DNA of 16,811 bases from Chitinophagaceae bacterium (GTDB taxonomy: Bacteria; Bacteroidota; Bacteroidia; Chitinophagales; Chitinophagaceae). A program made the translations under genes and the position numbers. How positions within the stretch are numbered: position 1 is the stretch's first letter; every line of letters starts with the position of its first letter. Below the pieces are notes generated by a model. That model did no database searches. It saw only the letters and a program-made list of their open reading frames with translations, and was not told where the DNA came from. The DNA is taken from contig DMRT01000253.1 of the NCBI GenBank assembly GCA_003455235.1, positions 1 through 16,811 on the forward strand, given 5' to 3'. Below are positions 1 to 8,341 of the stretch, in pieces.

Positions 1-1716
1 CTGGCCGGAGGAAGTAAATTCGGATACACCCTCATTTGGGTGCTGCTAATGAGCAACCTGATGGCCCTGCTGTTGCAGGGTTTATCGGCCAGGCTGGGAA
101 TTGTAAGAGGAAGAGACCTGGCCCAGGTAAACCGGGAGACTTATCCCAAACTGGTAAACTTTTTCCTGTATCTGCTTGCTGAAATTGCCATTGCTGCCTG
201 CGACCTTGCCGAAGTGCTGGGTATGGCCATCGGCATTCAGCTGCTTACCGGGCTGCCACTCGTATGGGGTGTGTCCATCACTGTGCTCGACACATTTCTT
301 CTGTTATACCTGCAGCGCCTCGGCATCCGCAAAATGGAAGCGTTTATCATCAGCCTCGTAGGGGTGATTGGCCTGTCTTTTTTAATAGAGATATTTCTGG
401 CAAAACCGGTAATGTCTGAACTGGTTACCGGCTTTATTCCCGGTAAATTAAGCGATGAGGCATTATACATTGCAATAGGCATCATTGGCGCCACCGTAAT
501 GCCGCACAACCTCTATCTTCATTCGGCATTGGTGCAGACAAGGAAGATCAGCCGGACTGACGCCGGCATCCGGCAGGCAATTAAATTCAACCGGGTGGAT
601 ACCACCATTGCATTGAACCTGGCTTTTTTTGTAAACGCAGCCATCCTGGTGGTGGCCGCCACTGTTTTTCATAAAACAGGCAACCAGGTGGCCGAAATCA
701 AGGAAGCACACCGCTTGCTTCCGCATTTCCTGGGTAACCTCGCCCCTATTCTTTTCGCCGTTGCACTCATTGCCTCGGGGCAAAGCAGTACTGTTACCGG
801 AACATTAGCCGGACAAATCATCATGGAAGGCTATCTCAGCCTGCGCATCAACCCGATGCTCCGCCGGCTGATCACCAGGCTGGTAGCCATTGTACCAGCT
901 CTTATTGTAATTGTGATCTATGGAGAAAACAACGTTGATTCACTGTTGATCCTGAGCCAGGTGATCCTCAGCCTGCAGCTTGGATTCGCCATCATTCCGC
1001 TCATTCACTTTGTGAGCGATAAAAAAACAATGGGAAAATTTGCCATCAAACCACTTACCAGGGTAGCCGCCTGGGTAATCGCATCTGTTCTCGTATTCCT
1101 GAACCTGAAAATGCTGGTGAATGAAATGGGCACCGTATATTCTGATGGTGCGTGGTGGCAACAGGTTTTGCTTACTGCCGGCGGACTGCTTTGCCTCAGC
1201 CTGTTGCTGTATATTATTGTAAGCCCCTTTATTTCGAAAAGAAAAGAATCACACGCACCCCGCATACACCCGGAAGGAAATATGTTCAGGGATCTGAAGA
1301 TTCCGAGCTTTAATAAAATTGCCATTGCGCTCGACTTCAGCGAAAATGATGATAAGCTGCTTGCATATGCCATCGGGCAGGGAAAGCAGGATACCCATTA
1401 CCTCCTGGTGCACATTGTGGAAAGCCCCTCAGCAAAATTATTCGGTAAGGAAAGTGACGATTACGAATCGAGGAAAGACAAAGAAAGACTGAAAATGTAT
1501 GTGATGGAATTACAAGCCCGTGGTTTTACTGCTGAAGGATTCCTGGGATACAAAGAACGGGTGAAGGAGATTGTACGCATCACCAGGGGGGTGCATGCCG
1601 ATATGCTCGTAATGGGCGCCCATGGTCACTCGGGCCTGAAAGATTTTATTTATGGGGAAACAGTGAATGCCGTAAGACATGAGCTTAAAATACCCGTGCT
1701 CATTGTTAACTTATAA
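1..1716 (+). CDS. NRAMP-family divalent metal transporter with C-terminal UspA domain (5' truncated)
   Basis: The reading frame is open from base 1, so the start lies upstream; 571 residues are visible. The GTG at 40 is internal, because the codons before it already read as NRAMP sequence (AGGSKFGYTLIWVLLMSNL). Residues 1 to about 410 are hydrophobic with many membrane helices and carry the NRAMP TM6 signature MPHNLYLHS at residues 167-175. The TM1 metal-binding motif (DPGN) would lie upstream and is not seen. From about residue 433 to the end there is a soluble universal-stress-protein domain. It holds the nucleotide-binding pattern G-2X-G-9X-G at G539, G542 and G552, followed by E-T. The family imports Mn2+/Fe2+ with protons. 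The attached UspA domain may sense nucleotide or stress state (inference). The gene ends in a 6-bp convergent overlap with the next gene, with no visible terminator. Confidence 0.93.
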   Translation: MAGGSKFGYTLIWVLLMSNLMALLLQGLSARLGIVRGRDLAQVNRETYPKLVNFFLYLLAEIAIAACDLAEVLGMAIGIQLLTGLPLVWGVSITVLDTFLLLYLQRLGIRKMEAFIISLVGVIGLSFLIEIFLAKPVMSELVTGFIPGKLSDEALYIAIGIIGATVMPHNLYLHSALVQTRKISRTDAGIRQAIKFNRVDTTIALNLAFFVNAAILVVAATVFHKTGNQVAEIKEAHRLLPHFLGNLAPILFAVALIASGQSSTVTGTLAGQIIMEGYLSLRINPMLRRLITRLVAIVPALIVIVIYGENNVDSLLILSQVILSLQLGFAIIPLIHFVSDKKTMGKFAIKPLTRVAAWVIASVLVFLNLKMLVNEMGTVYSDGAWWQQVLLTAGGLLCLSLLLYIIVSPFISKRKESHAPRIHPEGNMFRDLKIPSFNKIAIALDFSENDDKLLAYAIGQGKQDTHYLLVHIVESPSAKLFGKESDDYESRKDKERLKMYVMELQARGFTAEGFLGYKERVKEIVRITRGVHADMLVMGAHGHSGLKDFIYGETVNAVRHELKIPVLIVNL

Positions 1717-2283
1717 CAGACTCAGCATCCGGTCGATCTTTGTATTCCAGCTGGCCTGGATGTTTTTCAGCCGCCCGTTGGACGTTTGCCCGTCGTAATC
1801 ATCCTGCATGGTACGCAGCGACTCATAGCATTCATCATAAATAGAATCCACCAACCGGGCGTAATTCGCTGCCGTGAAGTTAGCCGCTTTCAGTTTCTGT
1901 ATAAAGGAACAGGTATTGATGTACGTAATATCAAAATGATGCTGTTCATGCGTTAGCGCATACTCGGTATCCATCTTCCGTTTTACCCACGATTTCCTTT
2001 TATTGAAATAACAAAACACCGTAATCACCAGGTTTACTTTGTTATTTACCGAATTCATGGCCATGCGGTAACCGAATCCCGATTCGGTAATAGCAGCGGC
2101 GGCGCTATGCTGGTCGGGTATCCCTTTAAAATCTGTCCATACCAGTTTTCGGTTCATGTCGTAGTGAATGGTATCAGTGTGGTTATTGTCATTGCCATGA
2201 TACCAGTCAATCGTTACGGTTAACTGGGCAACTGACCATTGGGAGGTACCAAGCAGTAAAATAAAAAGGATACGCTTTTTCAT
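1711..2283 (-). CDS. Secreted DUF922-like putative Zn-dependent protease
   Basis: The 190-residue protein begins with a signal peptide (MKKRILFILLLGTSQWSVAQ). I chose the ATG at 2283 because it places the positively charged start directly before the hydrophobic core; the in-frame upstream start at 2310 would add nine residues (MIWVMFIPV). Residues 112-116 read HEQHH, followed by FDIT, which fits an HExxH zinc-protease motif in the 'THEQxHFDI' context seen in DUF922 proteins. It is probably periplasmic or exported. The substrate is unknown and catalysis is inferred from the motif only. It lies 36 bp downstream of the GT9 gene as the last gene of the minus-strand run, and overlaps the NRAMP gene by 6 bp tail to tail. 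Confidence 0.8.
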   Translation of the reverse strand: MKKRILFILLLGTSQWSVAQLTVTIDWYHGNDNNHTDTIHYDMNRKLVWTDFKGIPDQHSAAAAITESGFGYRMAMNSVNNKVNLVITVFCYFNKRKSWVKRKMDTEYALTHEQHHFDITYINTCSFIQKLKAANFTAANYARLVDSIYDECYESLRTMQDDYDGQTSNGRLKNIQASWNTKIDRMLSLL

Positions 2284-2319
2284 CACAGGGATAAACATAA
2301 CCCAAATCAACTGTAATTA

Positions 2320-3315
2320 TTATTTCCGTAGCCGGTGGCTGACCAGATTTATAATATCGTTAACAGCGATCTTTTCCATGCAGTTGAAATGCCCCCGCGG
2401 GCATTTTTTATAGCCGATCTTGCTGCAGGGACGGCACCAGAGTTTCTTTATTTCCACCACATCAAAATGCTGCTTTGAATATTTCCCGTAATAGGGATAC
2501 ATCCCGAATTCGGGGATCGTATTTCCCCATACGGATACCAGCGGTTTCTGCAATGCTGCTGCGATGTGCATCAGGCCGGTATCATGACTGATCACCAGTT
2601 TTGAACGCCTTACCAGATCGGCCGATTCGTTCAAACTGAACTTGCCACAGGCATTGTAGATCTTCACTTCATCAACCGCTGCAATTGCTTTCCCGTCTTC
2701 ATAATCTTCCTTTCCTCCCAATAATATCAATGGATGATCAATAGCAGAACAGATTTCCTTCAATTTGTGCAGGGGCAGTTTTTTGGTTGCCAGCGCAGCC
2801 CCAATCACTACTGCAATGTATCCATGCAGGTGGGAAGTAGGAAGGTCCCGGTTATCCACCACGTCCCGGTCGGGTATGAAATAATCCAGTCCCTCGCCGT
2901 CATTGGTTACCCCAAAAGAAGAAACTGTAGCCATATTCCGGTCCACAATGTGTTTATCCGGAAGCATGTTGATCTTCAGGTTGGTGAGAATGAATTTCTC
3001 TACGTTGAGTTTATTAAAAGAAACTGATTTTACTTTTTTGAGAAACCGCTTGATCCGGAGTGTCCGGAGATTATGATGCAGGTCGATGATGTAATCGTAT
3101 TCCTCCGTCTGCAGTTCATGAAGCATCAGTTCAAAACTATCGGCCAGCACGTGTACCTTATCAATGTAAGGATTGGTATCCACAATCCCCCGGAAACCCT
3201 GCTTGGTAAGAAAATGCACTTCGGCATCAGCCACCTGTTTTTTCAGGCATCGCACCACCGGTGTGGTGAGTACAATATCGCCTATGGAGGAAAAACGGAT
3301 AACCAGGAATTTCAT
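2320..3315 (-). CDS. Glycosyltransferase family 9 (ADP-heptose:LPS heptosyltransferase-like)
   Basis: The 331-residue protein opens with MKFLVIRFSSIGDIVLTTPV, the typical GT9 N-terminus with its Gly-Asp loop for the acceptor domain. Near residue 240 it has the C-terminal donor-site signature SHDTGLMHIAAALQKPLVSVWG, shown here in part (DTGLMHIAA). Length fits the family (about 330-350). A Cys-containing stretch, WCRPCSKIGYKKCPRGHFNC, precedes the end; such clusters occur in many bacterial GT9 proteins. The family adds heptose or a related sugar to the LPS inner core from an ADP-activated donor at the inner face of the inner membrane. The exact sugar cannot be read from sequence. The ATG at 3315 is preceded by a 9-bp-period repeat. 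The gene sits 42 bp after the MFS transporter gene on the same strand. Confidence 0.9.
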   Translation of the reverse strand: MKFLVIRFSSIGDIVLTTPVVRCLKKQVADAEVHFLTKQGFRGIVDTNPYIDKVHVLADSFELMLHELQTEEYDYIIDLHHNLRTLRIKRFLKKVKSVSFNKLNVEKFILTNLKINMLPDKHIVDRNMATVSSFGVTNDGEGLDYFIPDRDVVDNRDLPTSHLHGYIAVVIGAALATKKLPLHKLKEICSAIDHPLILLGGKEDYEDGKAIAAVDEVKIYNACGKFSLNESADLVRRSKLVISHDTGLMHIAAALQKPLVSVWGNTIPEFGMYPYYGKYSKQHFDVVEIKKLWCRPCSKIGYKKCPRGHFNCMEKIAVNDIINLVSHRLRK

Positions 3316-3342
3316 ACCACGAATTACATGAATAAAACGAAT
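3316..3342. repeat. Degenerate 9-bp tandem repeat (three units) in the GT9 leader
   Basis: Three adjacent nonamers, ACCACGAAT, TACATGAAT and AAAACGAAT, share the form N4-[CT]-GAAT. They end directly at the GT9 start codon on the minus strand. I recall similar ATTCGTG-type phrases recurring between genes in Bacteroidota genomes, but that needs a genome-wide count. A role in transcription or translation of the GT9 gene is unproven. Confidence 0.5.
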
Positions 3343-3357
3343 TGAAGCAAAAAAAAA

Positions 3358-4590
3358 TTATTCTTCCACGTAGTTGAGATCTTTATGGAAGGTTTCTTCT
3401 GTGATCAGTGCGGCAATAATGGTGATGATCATAATAACGATTGCAGTGATCCAGCCTCCTGTAACATAATCCGTCATCCCCCTGAATAATTTAAACAGCG
3501 GAATGATAAGTACCGTCAGCATTCCCCTTACCATGTTGGGAATTGTGGTGGCGGCTGTTGCCCGGATATTGGTGCCGAACTGCTCGGTGCCCATGGTAAC
3601 AAAAATGGCCCAGAAGCCGGTACCAAAACCAAGGCCGGCACATATCCAGTACATTTTTTCAGCAGAACCGTTCCTTTGAACGGTAAAGAACAGGATCATG
3701 AAAACGGCCGTGATGAAATAAAAAAGATACAGGGCTTTCTTCCTGCTCCGGAACCACTGGCTGATGAAGCCGATCAGTACATCACCGATTGATATGGCCG
3801 CATAGGCATACATAATGGCTTTACCCGGATCAATTTTCTCTTCGATGCCCATCTGTTTCCCGAACTCGCTGGAAAATGTCACCAGCACGCCTATTACAAA
3901 CCAGGTGGGTAACCCAAGCAGGATACTGCAGATGTATTTTTTTACCCGTTGTTTTGAGTTGAACAGCATAAAGAAATTGCCTCTTTCCACTTCCATTTTC
4001 TTCACTTCATGATACATGCCCGACTCAAAAACAGAGATGCGTAAAAGCAGGAGTGCCAGCCCCAATCCACCCCCGATAAAATAACAGGTACGCCAGTCAA
4101 AGTTCTCTTTCATAATAAATGCAACCACGGCGCCGGTGAGCCCGATACCTGCCACCAAAGAAGTGGCAATTCCCCGTTTGTCTTTGGGGGTGAGTTCAGA
4201 TACCAGGGTGATGCCCGCGCCCAGTTCGCCCGCCAGGCCAATACCGGCAATGAAACGAACGATCTTGAACTGGTCGGGGGTTTGAATGAATCCATTGGCA
4301 ATATTCGCCAGGGAATACAAAATGATTGAACCGAATAAAACACTCAGTCTTCCTTTCTTATCGCCCATAACGCCCCAGATGATGCCACCGATGAGCAACC
4401 CCCCCATCTGCCACATAATGATGCTCTCTCCCTCAGACAATACCTGTGCATCGGAAAGGCCGATTGATTTTAGACTGGGAACCCGGGTGATGCTGAACAA
4501 CAACAGATCATAAATATCCACAAAGTAGCCAAGGGCGGCCACGATTACAGCGATACTGAAAACCGATTGGCTATTTTTTTGAAGTGTCAT
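3358..4590 (-). CDS. Major facilitator superfamily (MFS) transporter
   Basis: This 410-residue protein has about 12 hydrophobic segments. Motif A between TM2 and TM3 is visible as GVMGDKKGRLSVLFG. A TM4-TM5 segment, RFIAGIGLAGELGAG, is followed by the SELTPKDKRG loop, which resembles sugar or organic-acid/aromatic-acid porter MFS members. The substrate cannot be assigned. I chose ATG 4590 (MTLQKNSQSVF); the longer frame from 4614 would begin with TTG and extend further into the upstream gene. Even with the ATG, the start overlaps the 3' end of the DedA gene by 20 bp, which suggests translational coupling. The gene ends 42 bp before the GT9 gene. Confidence 0.88.
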   Translation of the reverse strand: MTLQKNSQSVFSIAVIVAALGYFVDIYDLLLFSITRVPSLKSIGLSDAQVLSEGESIIMWQMGGLLIGGIIWGVMGDKKGRLSVLFGSIILYSLANIANGFIQTPDQFKIVRFIAGIGLAGELGAGITLVSELTPKDKRGIATSLVAGIGLTGAVVAFIMKENFDWRTCYFIGGGLGLALLLLRISVFESGMYHEVKKMEVERGNFFMLFNSKQRVKKYICSILLGLPTWFVIGVLVTFSSEFGKQMGIEEKIDPGKAIMYAYAAISIGDVLIGFISQWFRSRKKALYLFYFITAVFMILFFTVQRNGSAEKMYWICAGLGFGTGFWAIFVTMGTEQFGTNIRATAATTIPNMVRGMLTVLIIPLFKLFRGMTDYVTGGWITAIVIMIITIIAALITEETFHKDLNYVEE

Positions 4591-5326
4591 CAGCCGGTTT
4601 TTTCTTTTGGCCAAAAATGAGTTTGATGAATACCGGTGCGGTGGTTACCAGCACAATGCCCAGCACAATCACTTCGAGGTGTTCCTTCAGGTCGAACCCA
4701 AACTGCGCCAGTATCCATTTCTGCAGGAAGAAGCCGCCCAGGATCATGCTCAGTACCCAGGCAACGCAGCCGATGATGTTGAAGAAGTGAAATTTCTTTC
4801 TATCCATATCCACGATACCGGCCACAATGGGAGCAAAGGTTCGTACAATAGGAATGAACCGGGCTGCAACAATAGCTCCTCCACCATGCCGTTCATAAAA
4901 GTCATGCGCTTCTTGCAGGTACCGCTTTTTGAAAAACCAGCGGTCTTTCCAGTTATACATACCATGTCCGAACCGCTTTCCTGTCCAGTATCCAACAGCA
5001 TTACCAAAAATACCGGCCAGGGAGATAAGTGCAACCAGCAGGAAGAGGTCGAACCAGTAACTGTATTGAAATGCGTCGAATCCTATATGTTTTAATACCT
5101 GGTAACCGAGGCCCGGCTCCATCACACCTGTCTGGCTGTCTTTAATTTCGTGTGCATAGATTCCTGCCACAAACAGCAATGAATCGCCGGGGAGAAAAAA
5201 TCCCACGAACAACCCGGTTTCGGCAAATACCACAAACAGCAAAAGCCACAGGCCGCCATTCTGAATATACCATTGCGGCTGTAATAGCTGTGCCCAGTGA
5301 AAATCCAGGAAAAAAAAATCAGGCAT
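4571..5326 (-). CDS. DedA family (VTT/SNARE-associated domain) membrane protein
   Basis: The 251-residue integral membrane protein has the DedA hallmarks: ETGLFVGFFLPGDSLLFVAG near residues 36-56, with a conserved Glu and a Pro-Gly-Asp, and FIPIVRTFAPIVAGIVDMDR near residues 157-176, with the conserved Arg. The C-terminus is a short charged tail. DedA proteins sit in the inner membrane; several members are linked to recycling of lipid carriers such as undecaprenyl phosphate and to envelope and proton-motive-force homeostasis. The specific lipid here is unknown. The ATG at 5326 lies 19 bp after the symporter gene, and its last codons overlap the MFS start. The neighbouring GT9 gene fits an envelope theme, but that is inference. 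Confidence 0.92.
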   Translation of the reverse strand: MPDFFFLDFHWAQLLQPQWYIQNGGLWLLLFVVFAETGLFVGFFLPGDSLLFVAGIYAHEIKDSQTGVMEPGLGYQVLKHIGFDAFQYSYWFDLFLLVALISLAGIFGNAVGYWTGKRFGHGMYNWKDRWFFKKRYLQEAHDFYERHGGGAIVAARFIPIVRTFAPIVAGIVDMDRKKFHFFNIIGCVAWVLSMILGGFFLQKWILAQFGFDLKEHLEVIVLGIVLVTTAPVFIKLIFGQKKKPADDTSKK

Positions 5327-5345
5327 CTATACTTTATTAATCAGG

Positions 5346-6614
5346 TTATGTATGTTCCAGTTGTCCTTCCCATTTACTTACAGCTGCGGTAGCCAGGGCA
5401 TTGCCCAGCACATTGGTCATGGTTCGGCCCATATCGCAAAATACATCAATGGCAAGTATGAGTGCCACACCTTCTTCTACAGGCAGCTTAAACATTGAGC
5501 CGGTAGCCAGCACAACAACCAGGGAAGCCCTTGGCACACCTGCAATTCCTTTGCTTGTGACCAGGAATACCAGCAGCATAACGATCTCCTGCCACACATC
5601 ACCGGTGACAGAAGTGACGTTGAATGCCTGCGCAATGAACATGCTGGCAAAGGTCATATACATCATGCTGCCATCCAGGTTGAATGAATATCCCAGGGGT
5701 AACACAAAACTCACGATCTTATTATTACAGCCAAAACGCTCCATCTCTTCCACCAGTTTTGGATAAACAGCCTCGCTGCTGGCGGTACTGAAGGCGATTG
5801 ACATAGGCGATGCGATGCGCCTGATTAACGCAGACAACCTGTTTTTAAAAATCAAATACCCGATAAATAATAACAGCAGCCATAACACCGCCAATCCCAA
5901 ATAAAATGAGCCGACATACTTACCAAATGTTACCAGAACACCCAATCCATTTTTAGCAATCGCTGCAGCCATGGCACCAAATACCCCCAGGGGAGCCATG
6001 AACATTACATAGGTAACCATTTTGAGCGCCACATGTGCCAGTGAATCCAGGGCATTGATTATTGGTTCTCCTTTTTTACCAACGGCGGTTACTGCTATCC
6101 CAAAAAAAACTGAAAAGACCACCAGCTGCAGAATTTCATTGTTAGCCATTGCTTCCACAACACTTTTGGGTACTACATGCTCTACAAATTTTGGCAAAGA
6201 AAAGCCCTGCGATTTTTCTACAACATCCTTTACCGCAGACACATCTATATTGCTGGTGTTAAATCCAACGCCCGGCTTAAAAACATTAACGAGTATTAAA
6301 CCAAGCCCCAATGATACCAATGACGCGGTAATGAACCAGAGCATGGCCTTGCCACCCACCCGGCCAACGGTTTTCATATCGCCCAGTTTGGCAATGCCCA
6401 CCACGAGTGTGGCAAACACAATGGGTGCAATGATCATCTGAACCAGCCGGAGAAAAATGGTGGTAAGTAATTTAATGTTGTCCGAAAAGGCTTTGATGGT
6501 AGCTGCCTCGTAATTTTCATGCACATAATAACCCGCCAGAATACCCAACAGCATGGCTATAACGATATAAAGTGTAAGCCTGCTTTTTTTAGGGGGCTGA
6601 TGGGATATCTCCAT
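5346..6614 (-). CDS. Dicarboxylate/amino acid:cation symporter (DAACS/GltP-DctA type)
   Basis: The length of 422 residues is typical of the family. The HP1 region reads AFSTASSEAVYPKL (Ser-rich re-entrant loop), TM7 carries NLDGS in place of NMDGT, HP2 reads TSKGIAGVPRASL, and TM8 reads CDMGRTMTNVLGNALA. In TM8 the residues matching GltPh Asp394, Arg397, Thr398 and Asn401 are present. The Arg argues for an acidic substrate such as glutamate, aspartate or a C4-dicarboxylate. The position matching GltPh Asp405 (Na1 ligand) appears to be Asn, as I recall for proton-coupled DctA-type members, so the coupling ion is uncertain. It is the first gene of the minus-strand run and diverges from the amino-acid permease across a 137-bp gap. 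Confidence 0.93.
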   Translation of the reverse strand: MEISHQPPKKSRLTLYIVIAMLLGILAGYYVHENYEAATIKAFSDNIKLLTTIFLRLVQMIIAPIVFATLVVGIAKLGDMKTVGRVGGKAMLWFITASLVSLGLGLILVNVFKPGVGFNTSNIDVSAVKDVVEKSQGFSLPKFVEHVVPKSVVEAMANNEILQLVVFSVFFGIAVTAVGKKGEPIINALDSLAHVALKMVTYVMFMAPLGVFGAMAAAIAKNGLGVLVTFGKYVGSFYLGLAVLWLLLLFIGYLIFKNRLSALIRRIASPMSIAFSTASSEAVYPKLVEEMERFGCNNKIVSFVLPLGYSFNLDGSMMYMTFASMFIAQAFNVTSVTGDVWQEIVMLLVFLVTSKGIAGVPRASLVVVLATGSMFKLPVEEGVALILAIDVFCDMGRTMTNVLGNALATAAVSKWEGQLEHT

Positions 6615-6688
6615 TGCAATCTGTTTAGCAACGCAATATAATGCTAAAAGCTGTTAATCATGGGGGCACTATAAAAAAGTATGACTGG

Positions 6689-6720
6689 TTGCATTTTTAA
6701 TGATTAATTGCTTATTTTTC
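6689..6720 (+). promoter_or_regulatory. Possible Bacteroidota-type promoter for the APC permease
   Basis: TTG at 6689-6691 is followed after 21 bp by TATTTTTC at 6713-6720, seven of eight matches to the TAnnTTTG -7 consensus. The permease ATG is 31 bp downstream. The divergent gap 6615-6751 is AT-rich, so chance is a real risk. I saw no clear matching box for the opposite-strand symporter gene. Confidence 0.3.
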
Positions 6721-6751
6721 CAATCTATTTTTCATAAAACCAACTACTTGT

Positions 6752-8287
6752 ATGAGTTTATTTGTAAAAAAACCATTGAGCCAGATGCTGGCCCAGGCCG
6801 AAGGCGGTGAGCATGGTCTCAAACGCACGCTTGGGGCGGCCAACCTGATCGCACTTGGTATCGGAGCCATCATCGGCGCCGGTTTGTTCGTAAGAACAGC
6901 TGCTGCTGCCGGCCAGGCCGCTGGTCCCGGTGTCACCCTATCCTTTGTTGTGGCAGCCATTGGTTGTGCATTTGCTGGATTGTGTTATGCTGAATTTGCT
7001 GCCATGATTCCCATTGCAGGAAGTGCATACGCTTACAGTTACACAACCATGGGTGAACTGGTGGCATGGATCATTGGCTGGGCACTGATCATGGAATATG
7101 CACTGGGTGCCGCCACCGTTTCCATTGCATGGAGCGAGTACCTGAATAAACTCTTTGACGGACGAATACCGTATGAATGGTGCCACTCGCCCTTTGAAAG
7201 CTTTACCGACACGGCCGGTGTGCATCATGCCGGCATCATGAATGCTCCGGCCTTGATCATCCTGTTGCTGCTTACCTTACTGCTGATCAAAGGAACACAG
7301 GAATCGGCAATCGTTAACATGATCATCGTGTTCATTAAAGTTGCCATCGTTTTAATATTCATTGTTATCGGATGGCAGTTCATCAACAGCGGTAACCATA
7401 CTCCTTACCTGATCCCCGAAAACACGCCCCCTGTTACCGATAGTGCCGGCAAGGTGATCGCCGATTACAGCGGCTGGAACAAGCATGGCTGGGGCGGTGT
7501 ACTTGGAGGTGCGGCCATCGTATTCTTTGCCTTTATTGGTTTTGATGCGGTAAGTACGGCTGCGCAGGAAGCGAAGAATCCAAAAAGAGATATGCCGATC
7601 GGCATTCTGGGTTCATTGGTGATCTGTACCGTACTGTATATCCTGTTCGGACACGTGCTTACCGGTGTGGCCAACTGGAAAGACTTTGTAGATCCTGAAA
7701 AAGGACGTGAAGCGTCTGTTGCTTATGCCATTTCTACTTATATGACCGGTTATAGCTGGCTGGCCACTGCGGTTACCGTAGCGATCCTTGCCGGTTTCTC
7801 TTCCGTAATACTGGTGATGCTGATGGGTCAAAGCCGTATCTTCTATACCATGAGTAATGATGGCCTGATCCCGAAAGCATTTGGTGTTCTTCATCCAAAA
7901 TACAAAACACCATATAAAGCAAACTGGATACTGTTTGTATTTGTTGGATTGTTCGCGGCATTTGTACCTGGTCATGTGGCAGGCGACCTTACTTCATTCG
8001 GAACGCTGTTCGCTTTTGTACTGGTGAGTGCAGGGGTGTGGGTGCTGCGGGTGAAAGAACCCAATATTCCACGCCCGTTCAAAACACCGATTTACCCGGT
8101 AGTATCAACATTGGGTGTGCTTATCTGTACTGCCATGATTGTTGGCCTGGATGCCCAGACATTAAAAGTGGCATTCGGCTGGATGGCGGTGGGGCTTGTG
8201 GTTTATTTCCTATACAGTAAAAATCACAGCAAACTTCGCAATCCTTCGGATCTAATGCCGAAGGCTTCCGATTTCGAAAAACATTAA
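6752..8287 (+). CDS. APC-superfamily amino acid permease (cationic amino acid transporter-like)
   Basis: The 511-residue protein has about 12 membrane helices. TM1 carries the unwound-helix motif GIGAIIGAGLF (near residues 37-47). TM6 reads FFAFIGFDAVSTAAQEAKNP, followed by a basic loop (KRDMPIGI), which is the usual signature of CAT/YfnA-like APC transporters. The start ATG gives MSLFVKKPLSQML, as in many Bacteroidota homologues with a basic amphipathic N-terminus. It probably imports amino acids with protons; the exact substrate cannot be read. It is a single-gene unit: a divergent gene lies upstream, and a bidirectional terminator with a convergent gene lies downstream. Confidence 0.93.
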   Translation: MSLFVKKPLSQMLAQAEGGEHGLKRTLGAANLIALGIGAIIGAGLFVRTAAAAGQAAGPGVTLSFVVAAIGCAFAGLCYAEFAAMIPIAGSAYAYSYTTMGELVAWIIGWALIMEYALGAATVSIAWSEYLNKLFDGRIPYEWCHSPFESFTDTAGVHHAGIMNAPALIILLLLTLLLIKGTQESAIVNMIIVFIKVAIVLIFIVIGWQFINSGNHTPYLIPENTPPVTDSAGKVIADYSGWNKHGWGGVLGGAAIVFFAFIGFDAVSTAAQEAKNPKRDMPIGILGSLVICTVLYILFGHVLTGVANWKDFVDPEKGREASVAYAISTYMTGYSWLATAVTVAILAGFSSVILVMLMGQSRIFYTMSNDGLIPKAFGVLHPKYKTPYKANWILFVFVGLFAAFVPGHVAGDLTSFGTLFAFVLVSAGVWVLRVKEPNIPRPFKTPIYPVVSTLGVLICTAMIVGLDAQTLKVAFGWMAVGLVVYFLYSKNHSKLRNPSDLMPKASDFEKH

Positions 8288-8304
8288 ATTCATGGTTTAA
8301 AATC

Positions 8305-8336
8305 AAAAAAGCCCGCTCATTCGAACGGGCTTTTTT
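8305..8336. terminator. Bidirectional rho-independent terminator
   Basis: The stem GCCCG (8311-8315) pairs with CGGGC (8326-8330), with a possible extra TC/GA pairing inside a 10-base loop. It is flanked by six A on the left and six T on the right, so it can work for both the permease (+) and the GH92 gene (-), which converge here 54 bp apart. Confidence 0.85.
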
Positions 8337-8341
8337 GTATA

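Noticed and set aside
4607..5095. 162-codon plus-strand open frame opposite the DedA gene
   Set aside because: It lies inside a clear DedA gene on the other strand, shows no family pattern and has low hydrophobic structure; it is an antisense shadow.
6615..6751. Promoter for the minus-strand symporter gene in the divergent gap
   Set aside because: The best box (TATATTGC on the minus strand) has two mismatches to TAnnTTTG and no well-spaced -33 element, so I could not support it.
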